Translations under genes and position numbers: made by a program | Shown here: positions 20,043-28,646 of the stretch, one piece after another | Layout of the letters: each line of letters opens with the position of its first letter | How positions within the stretch are numbered: position 1 is the stretch's first letter | The notes under the pieces: model-generated | Databases searched by the model: none | The model's input: the letters and a program-made list of their open reading frames with translations, nothing else | Told to the model about the DNA's origin: nothing | NCBI RefSeq assembly: GCF_014192275.1 | Contig: NZ_JACHXR010000001.1 | Coordinates: 186,001-250,000 of the forward strand | Direction of reading: 5' to 3' | Source of the DNA: Halomonas stenophila | GTDB lineage: Bacteria > Pseudomonadota > Gammaproteobacteria > Pseudomonadales > Halomonadaceae | DNA: 64,000 bases

Positions 20043-23000
20043 TTGACTGCCAAGAACAAGTCCACGCCGCACAGCCGTGCGGCGAACGCCAAGGAAACGG
20101 CAAGACGCTTCGGCCTTCGGCTGCAGGGCTCGGCGCGGGAAGGCGTCGTGATCCTGTTGCTGGCGGCCTGCGTCTTCCTGTTGCTGGCGCTGTACAGCTT
20201 TCGTCCCGAGGATCCGGGCTGGTCGCGCAGCGGCCCGGAGACCGAGGTGGCCAACTGGATGGGCGCCTTCGGGGCCTGGCTGGCCGATGTGCTCTATTCA
20301 CTGTTCGGCGTCAGTGCCCTGTGGTGGCCCGGCATGCTGGGCTTCGCCGCCTGGTGGCTGATCCGCTCGCGGCAAGTGCACCTGGAGTGGGATGCCACCG
20401 CCCTGGCGGTGCGCTGCGGGGGGCTCGTCCTGCTGCTGCTGGGCACCACCACCCTGGGCGCGCTGCATTTCTATCATCCCGAGAGCACCCTGCCCTATGC
20501 CGCCGGGGGCATCCTCGGGGAGGGACTGGTCGGCGCCCTGCTGCCCCTGGTGGGCAGCGGCGGCACCTCGCTGCTGGCGCTGGCCGCCATCCTGTGTGGC
20601 GTGCCGCTGTTCACCGGGCTGTCCTGGCTGACGGTGATGGACGAGCTGGGCCGCCTGGCCCTGCTGGCCTGGCGCTGGGTCGCCGAGCGCTTCGCCTTCC
20701 GGCGTGAGACCGAGGCGACCGAAGCGGATGCGATGGATGAGCCGGCCCCGCGCCGTGAGGCGGCGCCAGGGCCGGTCGACGAGCCCGATCCAGCGCCGCG
20801 TCCCGCCTGGTGGCGGCGACTGCTGCCGGGACGTGCCGAGTCGGCCATGCCGGCGCTGCAGGCCGCCGGCGGCCGTCGCGATCCAGGCTTCGGCGATGAC
20901 GGCAAGACCGAGATCCCCTGGGACGTGCCCGAGCGCACGCCGTCCGCCAAGCGCCCCGAGGCGGCCTATACCGCCCGCGAGCCGAAGGTGTCGCTGGAGC
21001 CCTCCGTGCCCCTGGGGGCGGCGTCCGGTGCCGCCCCCTCGCGCGAGGCCCCCCCGGCCGCGCATCGCGACGAGCCCGAGCCGCTCCGGGCGACCCGCGA
21101 CGAGCCGGAGTTCGCCGAGCCCCCATCGTCGCCGGCGACCGCGCCCTCGGCCTTCGTGACGCCGAAGGCGCCGCCCTCGGCCGACCCTGCTCCTCCGCGC
21201 GAGCCGTCGCTGTCCGCCCGGAACGAGCGACCGAGCCCCGCGCCGGCCGGGTCGAGCGAGCCGCGGGCCGAGGCGCGCCCGGCAACCCCTGAGGCCGCCC
21301 CTCGGCCCGCCGAGGGCGACTCGGGGTCAACCGGCGATGACGCCGGCGAGCCCCGCGGCCCGGCCACGCCGCGTCGGGTGCCCGAGGTCGTGCCCGAGCC
21401 GGTCCTGCCGGATGACGACGACGCGCCCCTGGCACCCTGGCAGGCCGAGACCCGTCCGGTCGCCGAGGAGCCGGCGGCCCCGCGGCCAAGCCCGCCGTCC
21501 CCGGCCGAGGGGACGGCGACCGATGACCACGACGGCCCCCGGCAGGCCACCGCCGAGCAGGCCCGGGAGGCGACGGACGACGCTGCCCCCACCCTGTGGA
21601 CCGTGGAGCACCTGCAGAGCCAGCGGCCGGAGATGGAAGCCTTCGCCGACCCCGAGGGCGAGCTGCCCAGCCTGCGACTGCTCACCCCGCCCCAGGCCCA
21701 TCAGCCCAATTACTCGGACGCCCAGCTCGCCGAGATGGCCGAGTTGCTGGAGGTGCGGCTGCGCGAGTACGGGGTCAAGGCCGAGGTGGTGGACACCTGG
21801 CCGGGGCCGGTGATCACCCGCTTCGAGATCAAACCGGCGGCCGGGGTGAAGGTCTCCAAGATCAGCAACCTGGCCAAGGACCTGGCGCGCTCGCTGATGG
21901 TCAAGAGCGTGCGGGTGGTGGAGGTGATTCCCGGGCGTCCCACGGTGGGCATCGAGATCCCCAACCCCCATCGGGCGATGATCCGCCTGCGCGAGGTGAT
22001 CGACTCCGATCGCTATCAGCACGAGGCCTCGGCGCTGACCCTGGCGCTGGGCCAGGACATCGGCGGCGGCCCGGTAGTGGCCAACCTCGGCAAGATGCCT
22101 CACCTGCTGGTGGCCGGGACCACCGGCTCGGGCAAGTCGGTGGGGGTCAACGCCATGCTGATCTCCATGCTGCTCAAGGCCAAGCCCGACGAAGTGCGCA
22201 TGATCATGGTGGACCCCAAGATGCTGGAACTGTCGGTCTACGACGGCATTCCGCACCTGCTGGCGCCGGTGGTCACCGACATGAAGGAGGCGGCCAACGC
22301 CCTGCGCTGGTGCGTGGCCGAGATGGAGCGGCGCTACAAGCTGATGGCGGCCATGGGCGTGCGCAACATCGCCGGCTTCAATGCCAAGCTCGACGAGGCC
22401 GACCGAGCCGGGGCCCAGGTCGCCGACCCGCTGTGGGAACCGCAACCCTGGGAGATGCACCAGGCGCCGCCGGTGCTGGAGAAGCTGCCCTATATCGTGG
22501 TGGTGATCGACGAGTTCGCCGACATGTTCATGATCGTCGGCAAGAAGGTCGAGGAGTTGATCGCGCGGCTGGCCCAGAAGGCCCGCGCCGCCGGCATCCA
22601 CCTGATCCTGGCCACCCAGCGGCCCTCGGTGGACGTGGTGACCGGCCTGATCAAGGCCAACATCCCCACCCGCATGGCCTTCCAGGTTTCTTCGAGGGTC
22701 GACTCGCGCACCATCCTCGATCAGGGCGGCGCCGAGAACCTGCTGGGCCACGGCGACATGCTCTACCTGCCGGCGGGATCCGGCATGCCGACCCGGGTGC
22801 ACGGCGCCTTCGTCGATGACGACGAGGTGCACCGGGTGGTCGAGGACTGGAAGCGTCGCGGCGAGCCGGAGTACATCGAGGAGATCCTCTCCGGCGGCGT
22901 TTCCGCCGACGCCCTAGCCGGCCTCGAGGCCGAGGGCGGCGGCGGCGACGACGATGCCGAGCAGGACGCCCTCTACGACGAGGCGGTGGCCTTCGTCACC

Positions 23001-23162
23001 GAGAGTCGCCGGGCCTCCATCTCGGCGGTCCAGCGCCGCTTCAAGATCGGCTACAACCGGGCCGCCCGCCTGGTCGAGGCGATGGAGATGGCCGGCGTGG
23101 TCTCGACCATGGGCACCAACGGGGCCCGCGAGGTCCTGGCGCCGCCACCGGCCGGTGACTGA
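20043..23162 (+). CDS. ftsK: DNA translocase FtsK
   Basis: About 1039 residues. The N-terminal quarter has four membrane helices (about residues 38-200), followed by an unusually Pro/Ala/Glu/Arg-rich linker (about 210-500). The motor has Walker A GTTGSGKS (about 691-698), [30 protein letters not shown] and [17 protein letters not shown], and it ends in the winged-helix gamma domain that reads KOPS sites ([21 protein letters not shown]). FtsK moves sister chromosomes at the septum and activates XerCD. The TTG at 20043 is chosen because AGGGAGA sits 8 bp upstream; an ATG at 19977 in the same frame lacks a good ribosome-binding site. Confidence 0.93.
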   Translation: MTAKNKSTPHSRAANAKETARRFGLRLQGSAREGVVILLLAACVFLLLALYSFRPEDPGWSRSGPETEVANWMGAFGAWLADVLYSLFGVSALWWPGMLGFAAWWLIRSRQVHLEWDATALAVRCGGLVLLLLGTTTLGALHFYHPESTLPYAAGGILGEGLVGALLPLVGSGGTSLLALAAILCGVPLFTGLSWLTVMDELGRLALLAWRWVAERFAFRRETEATEADAMDEPAPRREAAPGPVDEPDPAPRPAWWRRLLPGRAESAMPALQAAGGRRDPGFGDDGKTEIPWDVPERTPSAKRPEAAYTAREPKVSLEPSVPLGAASGAAPSREAPPAAHRDEPEPLRATRDEPEFAEPPSSPATAPSAFVTPKAPPSADPAPPREPSLSARNERPSPAPAGSSEPRAEARPATPEAAPRPAEGDSGSTGDDAGEPRGPATPRRVPEVVPEPVLPDDDDAPLAPWQAETRPVAEEPAAPRPSPPSPAEGTATDDHDGPRQATAEQAREATDDAAPTLWTVEHLQSQRPEMEAFADPEGELPSLRLLTPPQAHQPNYSDAQLAEMAELLEVRLREYGVKAEVVDTWPGPVITRFEIKPAAGVKVSKISNLAKDLARSLMVKSVRVVEVIPGRPTVGIEIPNPHRAMIRLREVIDSDRYQHEASALTLALGQDIGGGPVVANLGKMPHLLVAGTTGSGKSVGVNAMLISMLLKAKPDEVRMIMVDPKMLELSVYDGIPHLLAPVVTDMKEAANALRWCVAEMERRYKLMAAMGVRNIAGFNAKLDEADRAGAQVADPLWEPQPWEMHQAPPVLEKLPYIVVVIDEFADMFMIVGKKVEELIARLAQKARAAGIHLILATQRPSVDVVTGLIKANIPTRMAFQVSSRVDSRTILDQGGAENLLGHGDMLYLPAGSGMPTRVHGAFVDDDEVHRVVEDWKRRGEPEYIEEILSGGVSADALAGLEAEGGGGDDDAEQDALYDEAVAFVTESRRASISAVQRRFKIGYNRAARLVEAMEMAGVVSTMGTNGAREVLAPPPAGD

Positions 23163-23276
23163 GGCCGCCCCGATCATGCAACCACCATGCAACGCGCGGC
23201 CGGGATGCAACCCGCCGCGGCACCCCGGGTCCGAGACACAGGACGCGACCATGGACCCGCTCAGGGAGACAGTGAG

Positions 23277-23906
23277 ATGACAGTGAAGACGACCCTTGCC
23301 GCCCTGGCCCTGGCGGCGCTGGCCCCGGCCTCGGCGCTGGCCAGCGAAGGCGCCGACCGGCTGGCCCGGATGCTGGAGCCGGTGCAGACCTACGTCGCCG
23401 ACTTCGACCAGCAGATCCTCGACAGCAGCGGCCAGCGCCTCCAGGAGGCCAGCGGGCAGATGTGGCTGTCCCGCCCGGGGCGCTTCCGCTGGGAGGTGGA
23501 GGCGCCCTACGAGCAGATCGTGGTGTCCGACGGCGAGCAGGTGACCCTCTATGACCCGGACCTGCAGCAGGCCACGGTCCAGGCGCTGGACGAGCGGGTC
23601 ACCCATACCCCGGCGCTGCTGCTCTCCGGCAGTGCCGACGAGCTCACCGGGAGCTACGAGGTGTCGCGCAGCCAGCAGGGCGCGGCGGAGACCTTCACCC
23701 TGCTGCCGAAGAGTTCCGACACCCTGTTCGAGGAGCTCAAGCTGACCTTCTACGGCGAGCGGCTGGGCTTCCTGCAGATGACCGACAGCACCGGCCAGCG
23801 CACCGCCATCGAGTTCGATGACGTGCAGCAGAACGTCGAGGTGCCCGATGCACGCTTCCGCGTGGACCTGCCCGAGGGCACCGACGTGATCCGCGAATCC
23901 CGATAA
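23277..23906 (+). CDS. lolA: Outer membrane lipoprotein carrier protein LolA
   Basis: 209 residues with a Sec signal peptide (ALAALAPASALA, cut after about residue 22) and the LolA pattern: TYVADFDQQILDSSGQ, SGQMWLSRPGRFRWE, and IVVSDGEQVTLYDPDLQQ. The periplasmic carrier takes lipoproteins from LolCDE to LolB. GGGAGA lies upstream of the ATG at 23277. It follows ftsK by 114 bp in the conserved order ftsK-lolA-rarA, although rarA here is on the other strand. Confidence 0.93.
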   Translation: MTVKTTLAALALAALAPASALASEGADRLARMLEPVQTYVADFDQQILDSSGQRLQEASGQMWLSRPGRFRWEVEAPYEQIVVSDGEQVTLYDPDLQQATVQALDERVTHTPALLLSGSADELTGSYEVSRSQQGAAETFTLLPKSSDTLFEELKLTFYGERLGFLQMTDSTGQRTAIEFDDVQQNVEVPDARFRVDLPEGTDVIRESR

Positions 23907-23928
23907 GCGGGGACACCCGGCGACCCTG

Positions 23929-23964
23929 ATCGCCCCCGGGAAAGACAGCTTCCCCGGGGGCGAT
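23929..23964. terminator. Hairpin after lolA
   Basis: 12-bp perfect arms (ATCGCCCCCGGG and complement) with a 12-nt loop, between lolA and the convergent MFS remnant/rarA. There is no T-run. Confidence 0.6.
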
Positions 23965-23969
23965 GTCGT

Positions 23970-24187
23970 TCAGGTCGCGTCGAGCGAGTGAGGCGACCGT
24001 CGCCACAGCCAGCCGTACACGAGCAGGCAGGCGCCGAGCAGTGCCAGGCCGAAGACGGCCAGGGCGTCGGCCTGGCCGAGGTGCTCCATCAGTGCGCCGA
24101 TGACGACGACCGGCACGCTGAAGCCGAGGTAGGCCATCAGGAAGAAGCCGGCGCTGGTGCGGGCGTTTCTGGGCGACCCGCGATGAC
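23970..24187 (-). pseudogene. C-terminal remnant of an MFS transporter
   Basis: Immediately after the rarA stop codon the minus strand reads RTSAGFFLMAYLGFSVPVVV and continues through two more hydrophobic stretches to WLWRRSPHSLDAT and a stop. This resembles the last two membrane helices of a major facilitator transporter (the R-x-SAGFF-x-AYLGFS-P pattern precedes helix 11). Nothing of the other ten helices is present, because the frame runs straight into rarA. An internal ATG at 24137 could make a 55-residue peptide. I read it as a deletion relic; expression is unknown. Confidence 0.6.
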
Positions 24188-25528
24188 TCAGGGCGTTTCC
24201 CGATCGGCGGCCGCATCGAGCTCGGCACGCCACTCCTGCATCTGCTTGAAACGCTTTTCCTGACCGTAGTCGCTGGGGGCGTAGAAGCGCTCGACCGGCA
24301 CGTCCTCCGGCCAGCAGTCGTGGGCGCTGCCGGCGGGGTAACCGTTGGGCTCGTTGTGCGCGTAGCGGTAGCCCTCGCCATGGCCGAGCGACTCCATCAG
24401 CCTGGTCGGAGCGTTGCGCAGGTAGGTGGGCACCTCGAGGCGCGGCTGGGCGGCGGCGAAGGCCTTGGCCCGCTTCCAGGCCTGGTCGATGGCGTTGCTC
24501 TTGGGGGCCACGGCCAGATGGATGGCGGCGTGGGCGATGGCGCGCTGGCCCTCGTAGTCGCCGAGGCGCAGGTAGGCGTCCCAGGCCGATATGGCCAGCG
24601 GCAGTGCGCGGGGGTCGGCGTTGCCCACGTCCTCGGAGGCGATGGCGGTCAGCCGGCGGATCACGTCCAGCGGGTCGCCGCCGCCCTGGAGGAAGCGGGC
24701 GATGTAGAGCAGGGCGGCATCGGGACGCGAGGAGCGCACCGACTTGTGGACGGCCGAGAGCAGATCGTAGTAGTGGTCGCCCTGCTTGTCGAAGGCGCTG
24801 GCCTGATGGCCGATGACGTCCTCCAGCGCCTCGCGGGGCAAGCGCTCGCCGTCGCCTTCCGGGGTGGTGAAGTCGCAGGCGGTCTCCAGCAGCCCCAGGG
24901 CACGGCGGGCATCCCCGGCGGCGGCCCGTGCCAGCAGGGCCAGCACCTCGTCGTCCACGGCGATGCGCCGGGCGCCCAGGCCATGGGACGCGTCGGCGAG
25001 GGCCTGGTGCAGTACCCGGATCAGCTCTTCCTCCGACAGCGCCTTGAGCACGTGGACCCGGGCCCGGGACAGCAGCGCCGAGTTGACCTCGAAGGAAGGG
25101 TTCTCGGTGGTGGCGCCGATCAGCGTCAGCAGGCCGGATTCCACATGGGGCAGCAGGGCGTCCTGCTGGCTCTTGTTGAGCCGGTGGATCTCGTCGAGGA
25201 ACAGCAGGGTGCCGCGTCCCTGCCCCTGGGCGGCCCGGGCGCGGTCCACCGCGGCGCGGATGTCCTTGACGCCGGCCATCACTGCCGACAGCCGCTCGAG
25301 GTGGGCGCCGGACTCCTCGGCGAGGATCTCCGCCAGGGTGGTCTTGCCGCTCCCCGGCGGCCCCCACAGGATCATCGAGCGCACCAGCCCGCTTTCGACC
25401 ATGCGGCGCAGTGGCTTGCCGGGCCCCACCAGGGCCTGCTGGCCGACATAGTCGGCGAGCCGGCGCGGTCGCATGCGCCAGGCCAGGGGCGCGGTCTCCT
25501 CGGACGTGGCCTGCTGGAACAGGTCCAT
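24188..25528 (-). CDS. rarA: Replication-associated recombination protein A (AAA+ ATPase RarA/MgsA)
   Basis: 446 residues. Walker A GPPGSGKTTLAEI (about 52-64), Walker B LLFLDEIHRLNK, sensor TTENPSFEVN and the C-terminal tetramerisation domain (KSVRSSRPDAALLYIARFL, then SNAIDQAWKRAK) match RarA in full length. It acts at stalled replication forks and binds SSB. In E. coli it follows lolA; here it is convergent with it, and an MFS relic separates them. Confidence 0.95.
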   Translation of the reverse strand: MDLFQQATSEETAPLAWRMRPRRLADYVGQQALVGPGKPLRRMVESGLVRSMILWGPPGSGKTTLAEILAEESGAHLERLSAVMAGVKDIRAAVDRARAAQGQGRGTLLFLDEIHRLNKSQQDALLPHVESGLLTLIGATTENPSFEVNSALLSRARVHVLKALSEEELIRVLHQALADASHGLGARRIAVDDEVLALLARAAAGDARRALGLLETACDFTTPEGDGERLPREALEDVIGHQASAFDKQGDHYYDLLSAVHKSVRSSRPDAALLYIARFLQGGGDPLDVIRRLTAIASEDVGNADPRALPLAISAWDAYLRLGDYEGQRAIAHAAIHLAVAPKSNAIDQAWKRAKAFAAAQPRLEVPTYLRNAPTRLMESLGHGEGYRYAHNEPNGYPAGSAHDCWPEDVPVERFYAPSDYGQEKRFKQMQEWRAELDAAADRETP

Positions 25529-25724
25529 TTCTGACTCCTCCGCTGACGGCTGCTAGAGTGGATACGTCCAGTCTGGACTTTCGACCATGGATGGCGGGCA
25601 AACATCCCGATGGCAGGCTAGCTTGATAGCGCCATCGCGCATCACCGGGAACCCCACGGGACAAGGCGAGTCGAATCGAAGGTGCCTTGCGTCCATGTGC
25701 CTGATTACAGAGGAGGCCTCCGCA

Positions 25725-26276
25725 ATGCCCATGCTGAATCAACTGCGCCAGGATCATGCCAATATGGCCCGCATATTGCACGTTCTGCAGCTCAAGCAGA
25801 AGACCCTGGCGGCCGGTGAACGGCCGAATTTCCAGCTGGTACGCGAAGTCGTGGACTATATCCTCGATTATCAGGAGGGGTTCACCCAGCCCCTGGAGAA
25901 GGTCTGCACCGAGCGGCTGAAGCAGGTGGTGCCCGAGTCCGAGGAGGTGACCGCGCGGCTGGCCAGGGACTACCGGGCGCTCAAGGCCCAGCTCAAGCGC
26001 CTGTCCGATGACCTCGACATGATCCTGATGGATGCGGTGATTCCCATGGACCGCTTCGCCGACGACCTCAGGGCCTATGTGGAGGCGCACCGCGCCTACC
26101 TGCGCGACGAGCGGGAGCTGCTCTTCCCGATGATCCGTGAACATTTCCAGGACGGCGATCTCGAGACCCTCGCCGAGTCCCTGCCCGAGGGCGCCGCCGA
26201 GAAGCTGGAGCGCCTGCAGGAAGCCTACCCGGAGCTCTATGCCGAACTGCGGGACGCGCCCGAACCCGCGACCTGA
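25725..26276 (+). CDS. Hemerythrin-fold (HHE-domain) protein with most metal ligands replaced
   Basis: 183 residues. The pattern LNQLRQDHANMARILHVLQ, ERPNFQLVREVVDYILDY and a final RELLFPMI is the bacterial HHE/hemerythrin four-helix bundle. His11 is conserved, but the usual YHHPKE motif reads FTQPLE (residues 53-58), the histidine of the third helix is Tyr83 and that of the fourth helix region appears to be Tyr125. The diiron site is therefore probably lost and any oxygen-binding role is doubtful. AGAGGAGG lies upstream of the ATG at 25725. Monocistronic by context, divergent from rarA. Confidence 0.75.
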   Translation: MPMLNQLRQDHANMARILHVLQLKQKTLAAGERPNFQLVREVVDYILDYQEGFTQPLEKVCTERLKQVVPESEEVTARLARDYRALKAQLKRLSDDLDMILMDAVIPMDRFADDLRAYVEAHRAYLRDERELLFPMIREHFQDGDLETLAESLPEGAAEKLERLQEAYPELYAELRDAPEPAT

Positions 26277-26419
26277 GGGCTGCCACCCCTCCCGACGGGG
26301 CACGTCATTGGCCCGGGCGGTGCGGCGGGACCGTCCGGGCGTCGTATGACGCCATGCACCTTCGAGTCCTCGCACGGCTGAGGTAGAATGCCCCGCATCC
26401 TGAGACGGGGCCTGACGCC

Positions 26420-26509
26420 ATGCCGGACACCACCCTTGCCATTGCCTTGCCGACCGCGCCCTGCCGGGGGCCGCGGTGGTGGGCGCTCGGCCCGTCGGAG
26501 GTGGCCTGA
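26420..26509 (+). CDS. Possible 29-codon upstream ORF coupled to murI
   Basis: A short frame from ATG at 26420 ends in a TGA that overlaps the murI ATG (TGATG). The product would end in RWWALGPSEVA. No convincing ribosome-binding site is seen. Coupling by overlap is the only support, so this is a weak call. Confidence 0.25.
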   Translation: MPDTTLAIALPTAPCRGPRWWALGPSEVA

Positions 26510-27285
26510 TGGCGGGGCCGATCCTGGTCTTCGATTCCGGGGTGGGCGGGCTCTCGGTGGTCGCGGCACTGCGCCGACGGCTGCCCGACGTGGCCCTCGC
26601 CTATGCCTGTGACAACGCCATGTTGCCCTATGGCGTCCGCGAGGACGACTGGCTGGTGGCTCGCATCCTGAGGGTCTGCCGGGCAGCGGTGGCCGCCAGT
26701 GGTTGCAGTGGCCTGGTGGTGGCTTGCAATACCGCCAGCACCCTGGCCCTCGAGGCGCTGCGCGCCAGCCTGTCGGTACCGGTGGTGGGGACCGTGCCGG
26801 CGATCAAGCCGGCCGCGGGGCTGAGCGAGAGTCGCCATATCGGCCTGCTGGCGACCAGTGCCACCGTGGCCCGCCCCTATACCCTGCGCCTGATCCAGGA
26901 GTTCGCCCGGGATTGTCGCGTCACGCGCCTCGCCGCCGACCCCCTGGTGGGCGAGGCCGAGCGCCTGGTGCTCGGCGAGACGCCCGACGTCGCCCGGCTC
27001 CGTCGCGTGCTGGCGCCGCTCGAGGCACTGCCCGACCTCGATACCCTGGTGCTGGGGTGCACCCACTTCCCGCTGCTGCGGGACCGGCTCGCCGAGGCCG
27101 CCCCCCGGCCGCTGCGCTGGGTGGATTCCGGCGATGCCATCGCCCGGCGTACCGGGCAGGTCGTCGTCTCGCCGCAGCGCCGTCCGGCGCTCGAGCTGGG
27201 CTGGGTGACCGCCCCGTCGCCGGCCCTCGCGCGCGGGCTCGCCGGCTTCGGCTTCGTCGACACTCGCCGGCTCGCCCTGGCCTGA
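26509..27285 (+). CDS. murI: Glutamate racemase
   Basis: 258 residues. The two catalytic cysteines are in VACNTAST and LGCTHFPLL, and the N-terminus has the family's VFDSGVGGLSV. It makes D-glutamate for peptidoglycan in the cytoplasm. The motif usually read DNAAFPYG is DNAMLPYG here, a mild change. The ATG at 26509 is the first start giving a family-like N-terminus. A possible short upstream ORF overlaps it. Confidence 0.92.
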   Translation: MAGPILVFDSGVGGLSVVAALRRRLPDVALAYACDNAMLPYGVREDDWLVARILRVCRAAVAASGCSGLVVACNTASTLALEALRASLSVPVVGTVPAIKPAAGLSESRHIGLLATSATVARPYTLRLIQEFARDCRVTRLAADPLVGEAERLVLGETPDVARLRRVLAPLEALPDLDTLVLGCTHFPLLRDRLAEAAPRPLRWVDSGDAIARRTGQVVVSPQRRPALELGWVTAPSPALARGLAGFGFVDTRRLALA

Positions 27286-27345
27286 GCGCCCCGGGCCCCG
27301 TTCCCTAGCCTTTCGTATCCTTTCGATCACCATCCAGGAGCCGCC

Positions 27346-28464
27346 GTGGCCATTCCCGTTGTCGATCCCGACCGCTATGACGACCAGCTCGCGGCCAAGC
27401 GCGAGCGCTTGACCGCGGAGTTCGCGCACTTCTCGCCTCCGCCGCTGGAGGTCTATCCCTCGCCGGCCAGCCACTACCGGCAGCGCTGCGAGTTCCGCCT
27501 GTGGCACGAGGGCGACGACCTCTTCTATGCGATGTTCGAGGTCGACCCCGCGGACCCCAAGCAGAAGACGGTGGTCCGGCTGGACGACTTTCCGGTGGCC
27601 AGCCGGCGCATCAACGCCTTGATGCCTCGGCTCCGCGAGGCCCTGCGTGACACGCCCGTGCTGCGCCACCGGCTCTTCCAGGTCGAGTTCCTCACCACCC
27701 TGTCCGGCGAGGCGCTGGTCACCCTGATCTACCATCGCTCGCTCGACGAGGCCTGGGAGGCCGAGGCGCGTGCCCTGGAACGGGCGCTGGACATCATGAT
27801 CATCGGTCGGGCTCGCAGGCAGCGTCGGGTGCTGACCCGGGACCACGTCTGGGAGCGTCTGGCCGTCGACGGTCGCGAGTTCGCCTACCAGCAGGTGGAG
27901 AACAGCTTCACCCAGCCCAACGCCGAGATCTGCCGGGCCATGCTGTCCTGGGCGCGGAACGTCACCGCCGGCAGCGGTGACCGCGACCTGGTGGAGCTGT
28001 ATTGCGGCAATGGCAACTTCACCGTCGCACTGGCCGAGAACTTCCGCCGCGTCCTGGCCACCGAGATCTCGCGGACCTCGGTGGCCAGCGCCAGGGAGAA
28101 CCTGGCGGCCAACGGCATCACCAATGCCGAGGTGGGGCGCATGTCTGCCGAGGAGTTCGCCCAGGCCCTTCGCGGCGAGAGGGGCGGGCGGCGAGTCGCG
28201 GAGATGGGCCTCGACGACTACGATTTCTCCACGGTGCTGGTGGATCCGCCCCGGGCCGGGCTGGACGACGCCAGCTGCCGCCAACTCAGCGAGTACGAGC
28301 GGATCGTCTATATTTCGTGCAACCCGAAGACATTGGCAGATAACCTGGAGACCCTGACCCGAACCCATGAGGTGCAACGGTTCGCCCTGTTCGACCAGTT
28401 TCCCTGGACCCACCACTGCGAATGCGGGGTGCTGCTGACGAAACGGGACCGATCGCGGTCGTGA
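27346..28464 (+). CDS. trmA: tRNA (uracil-5-)-methyltransferase TrmA
   Basis: 372 residues with GTG start; CAGGAG precedes it. The enzyme has the TrmA N-terminus without a TRAM domain (SHYRQRCEFRLWHEGDDL), the SAM-binding LYCGNGNFTVAL, VLVDPPRAGLDD and the nucleophilic cysteine in VYISCNPKTL. It makes m5U54 in the T-loop of tRNA. It stands after murI with a 60-bp gap on the same strand. Confidence 0.95.
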   Translation: MAIPVVDPDRYDDQLAAKRERLTAEFAHFSPPPLEVYPSPASHYRQRCEFRLWHEGDDLFYAMFEVDPADPKQKTVVRLDDFPVASRRINALMPRLREALRDTPVLRHRLFQVEFLTTLSGEALVTLIYHRSLDEAWEAEARALERALDIMIIGRARRQRRVLTRDHVWERLAVDGREFAYQQVENSFTQPNAEICRAMLSWARNVTAGSGDRDLVELYCGNGNFTVALAENFRRVLATEISRTSVASARENLAANGITNAEVGRMSAEEFAQALRGERGGRRVAEMGLDDYDFSTVLVDPPRAGLDDASCRQLSEYERIVYISCNPKTLADNLETLTRTHEVQRFALFDQFPWTHHCECGVLLTKRDRSRS

Positions 28465-28608
28465 CGGGTCGCGCCGACCTTGTCAAGGCGCGATGCGCAA
28501 CCGACATGCACCATGAGCAAAAGGGCATGTCATTAGGGATGGTGCGGGGATTGACGTAAGCTCTTGACCCATGGGGCGGAAGGGTCGTTTCCCTACGTCA
28601 AGTGATCC

Positions 28609-28627
28609 CGGCCGCGTTTCGCGGCCG
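28609..28627 (+). promoter_or_regulatory. Leader hairpin upstream of the NAD-glutamate dehydrogenase gene
   Basis: CGGCCGCG-TTT-CGCGGCCG, a perfect 8-bp stem, lies 19 bp before the ATG of the next gene. It would be in the 5' untranslated RNA close to the ribosome-binding site and could affect translation, which is inferred. Confidence 0.45.
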
Positions 28628-28646
28628 CTGGCAGTCGAGGTGATGG

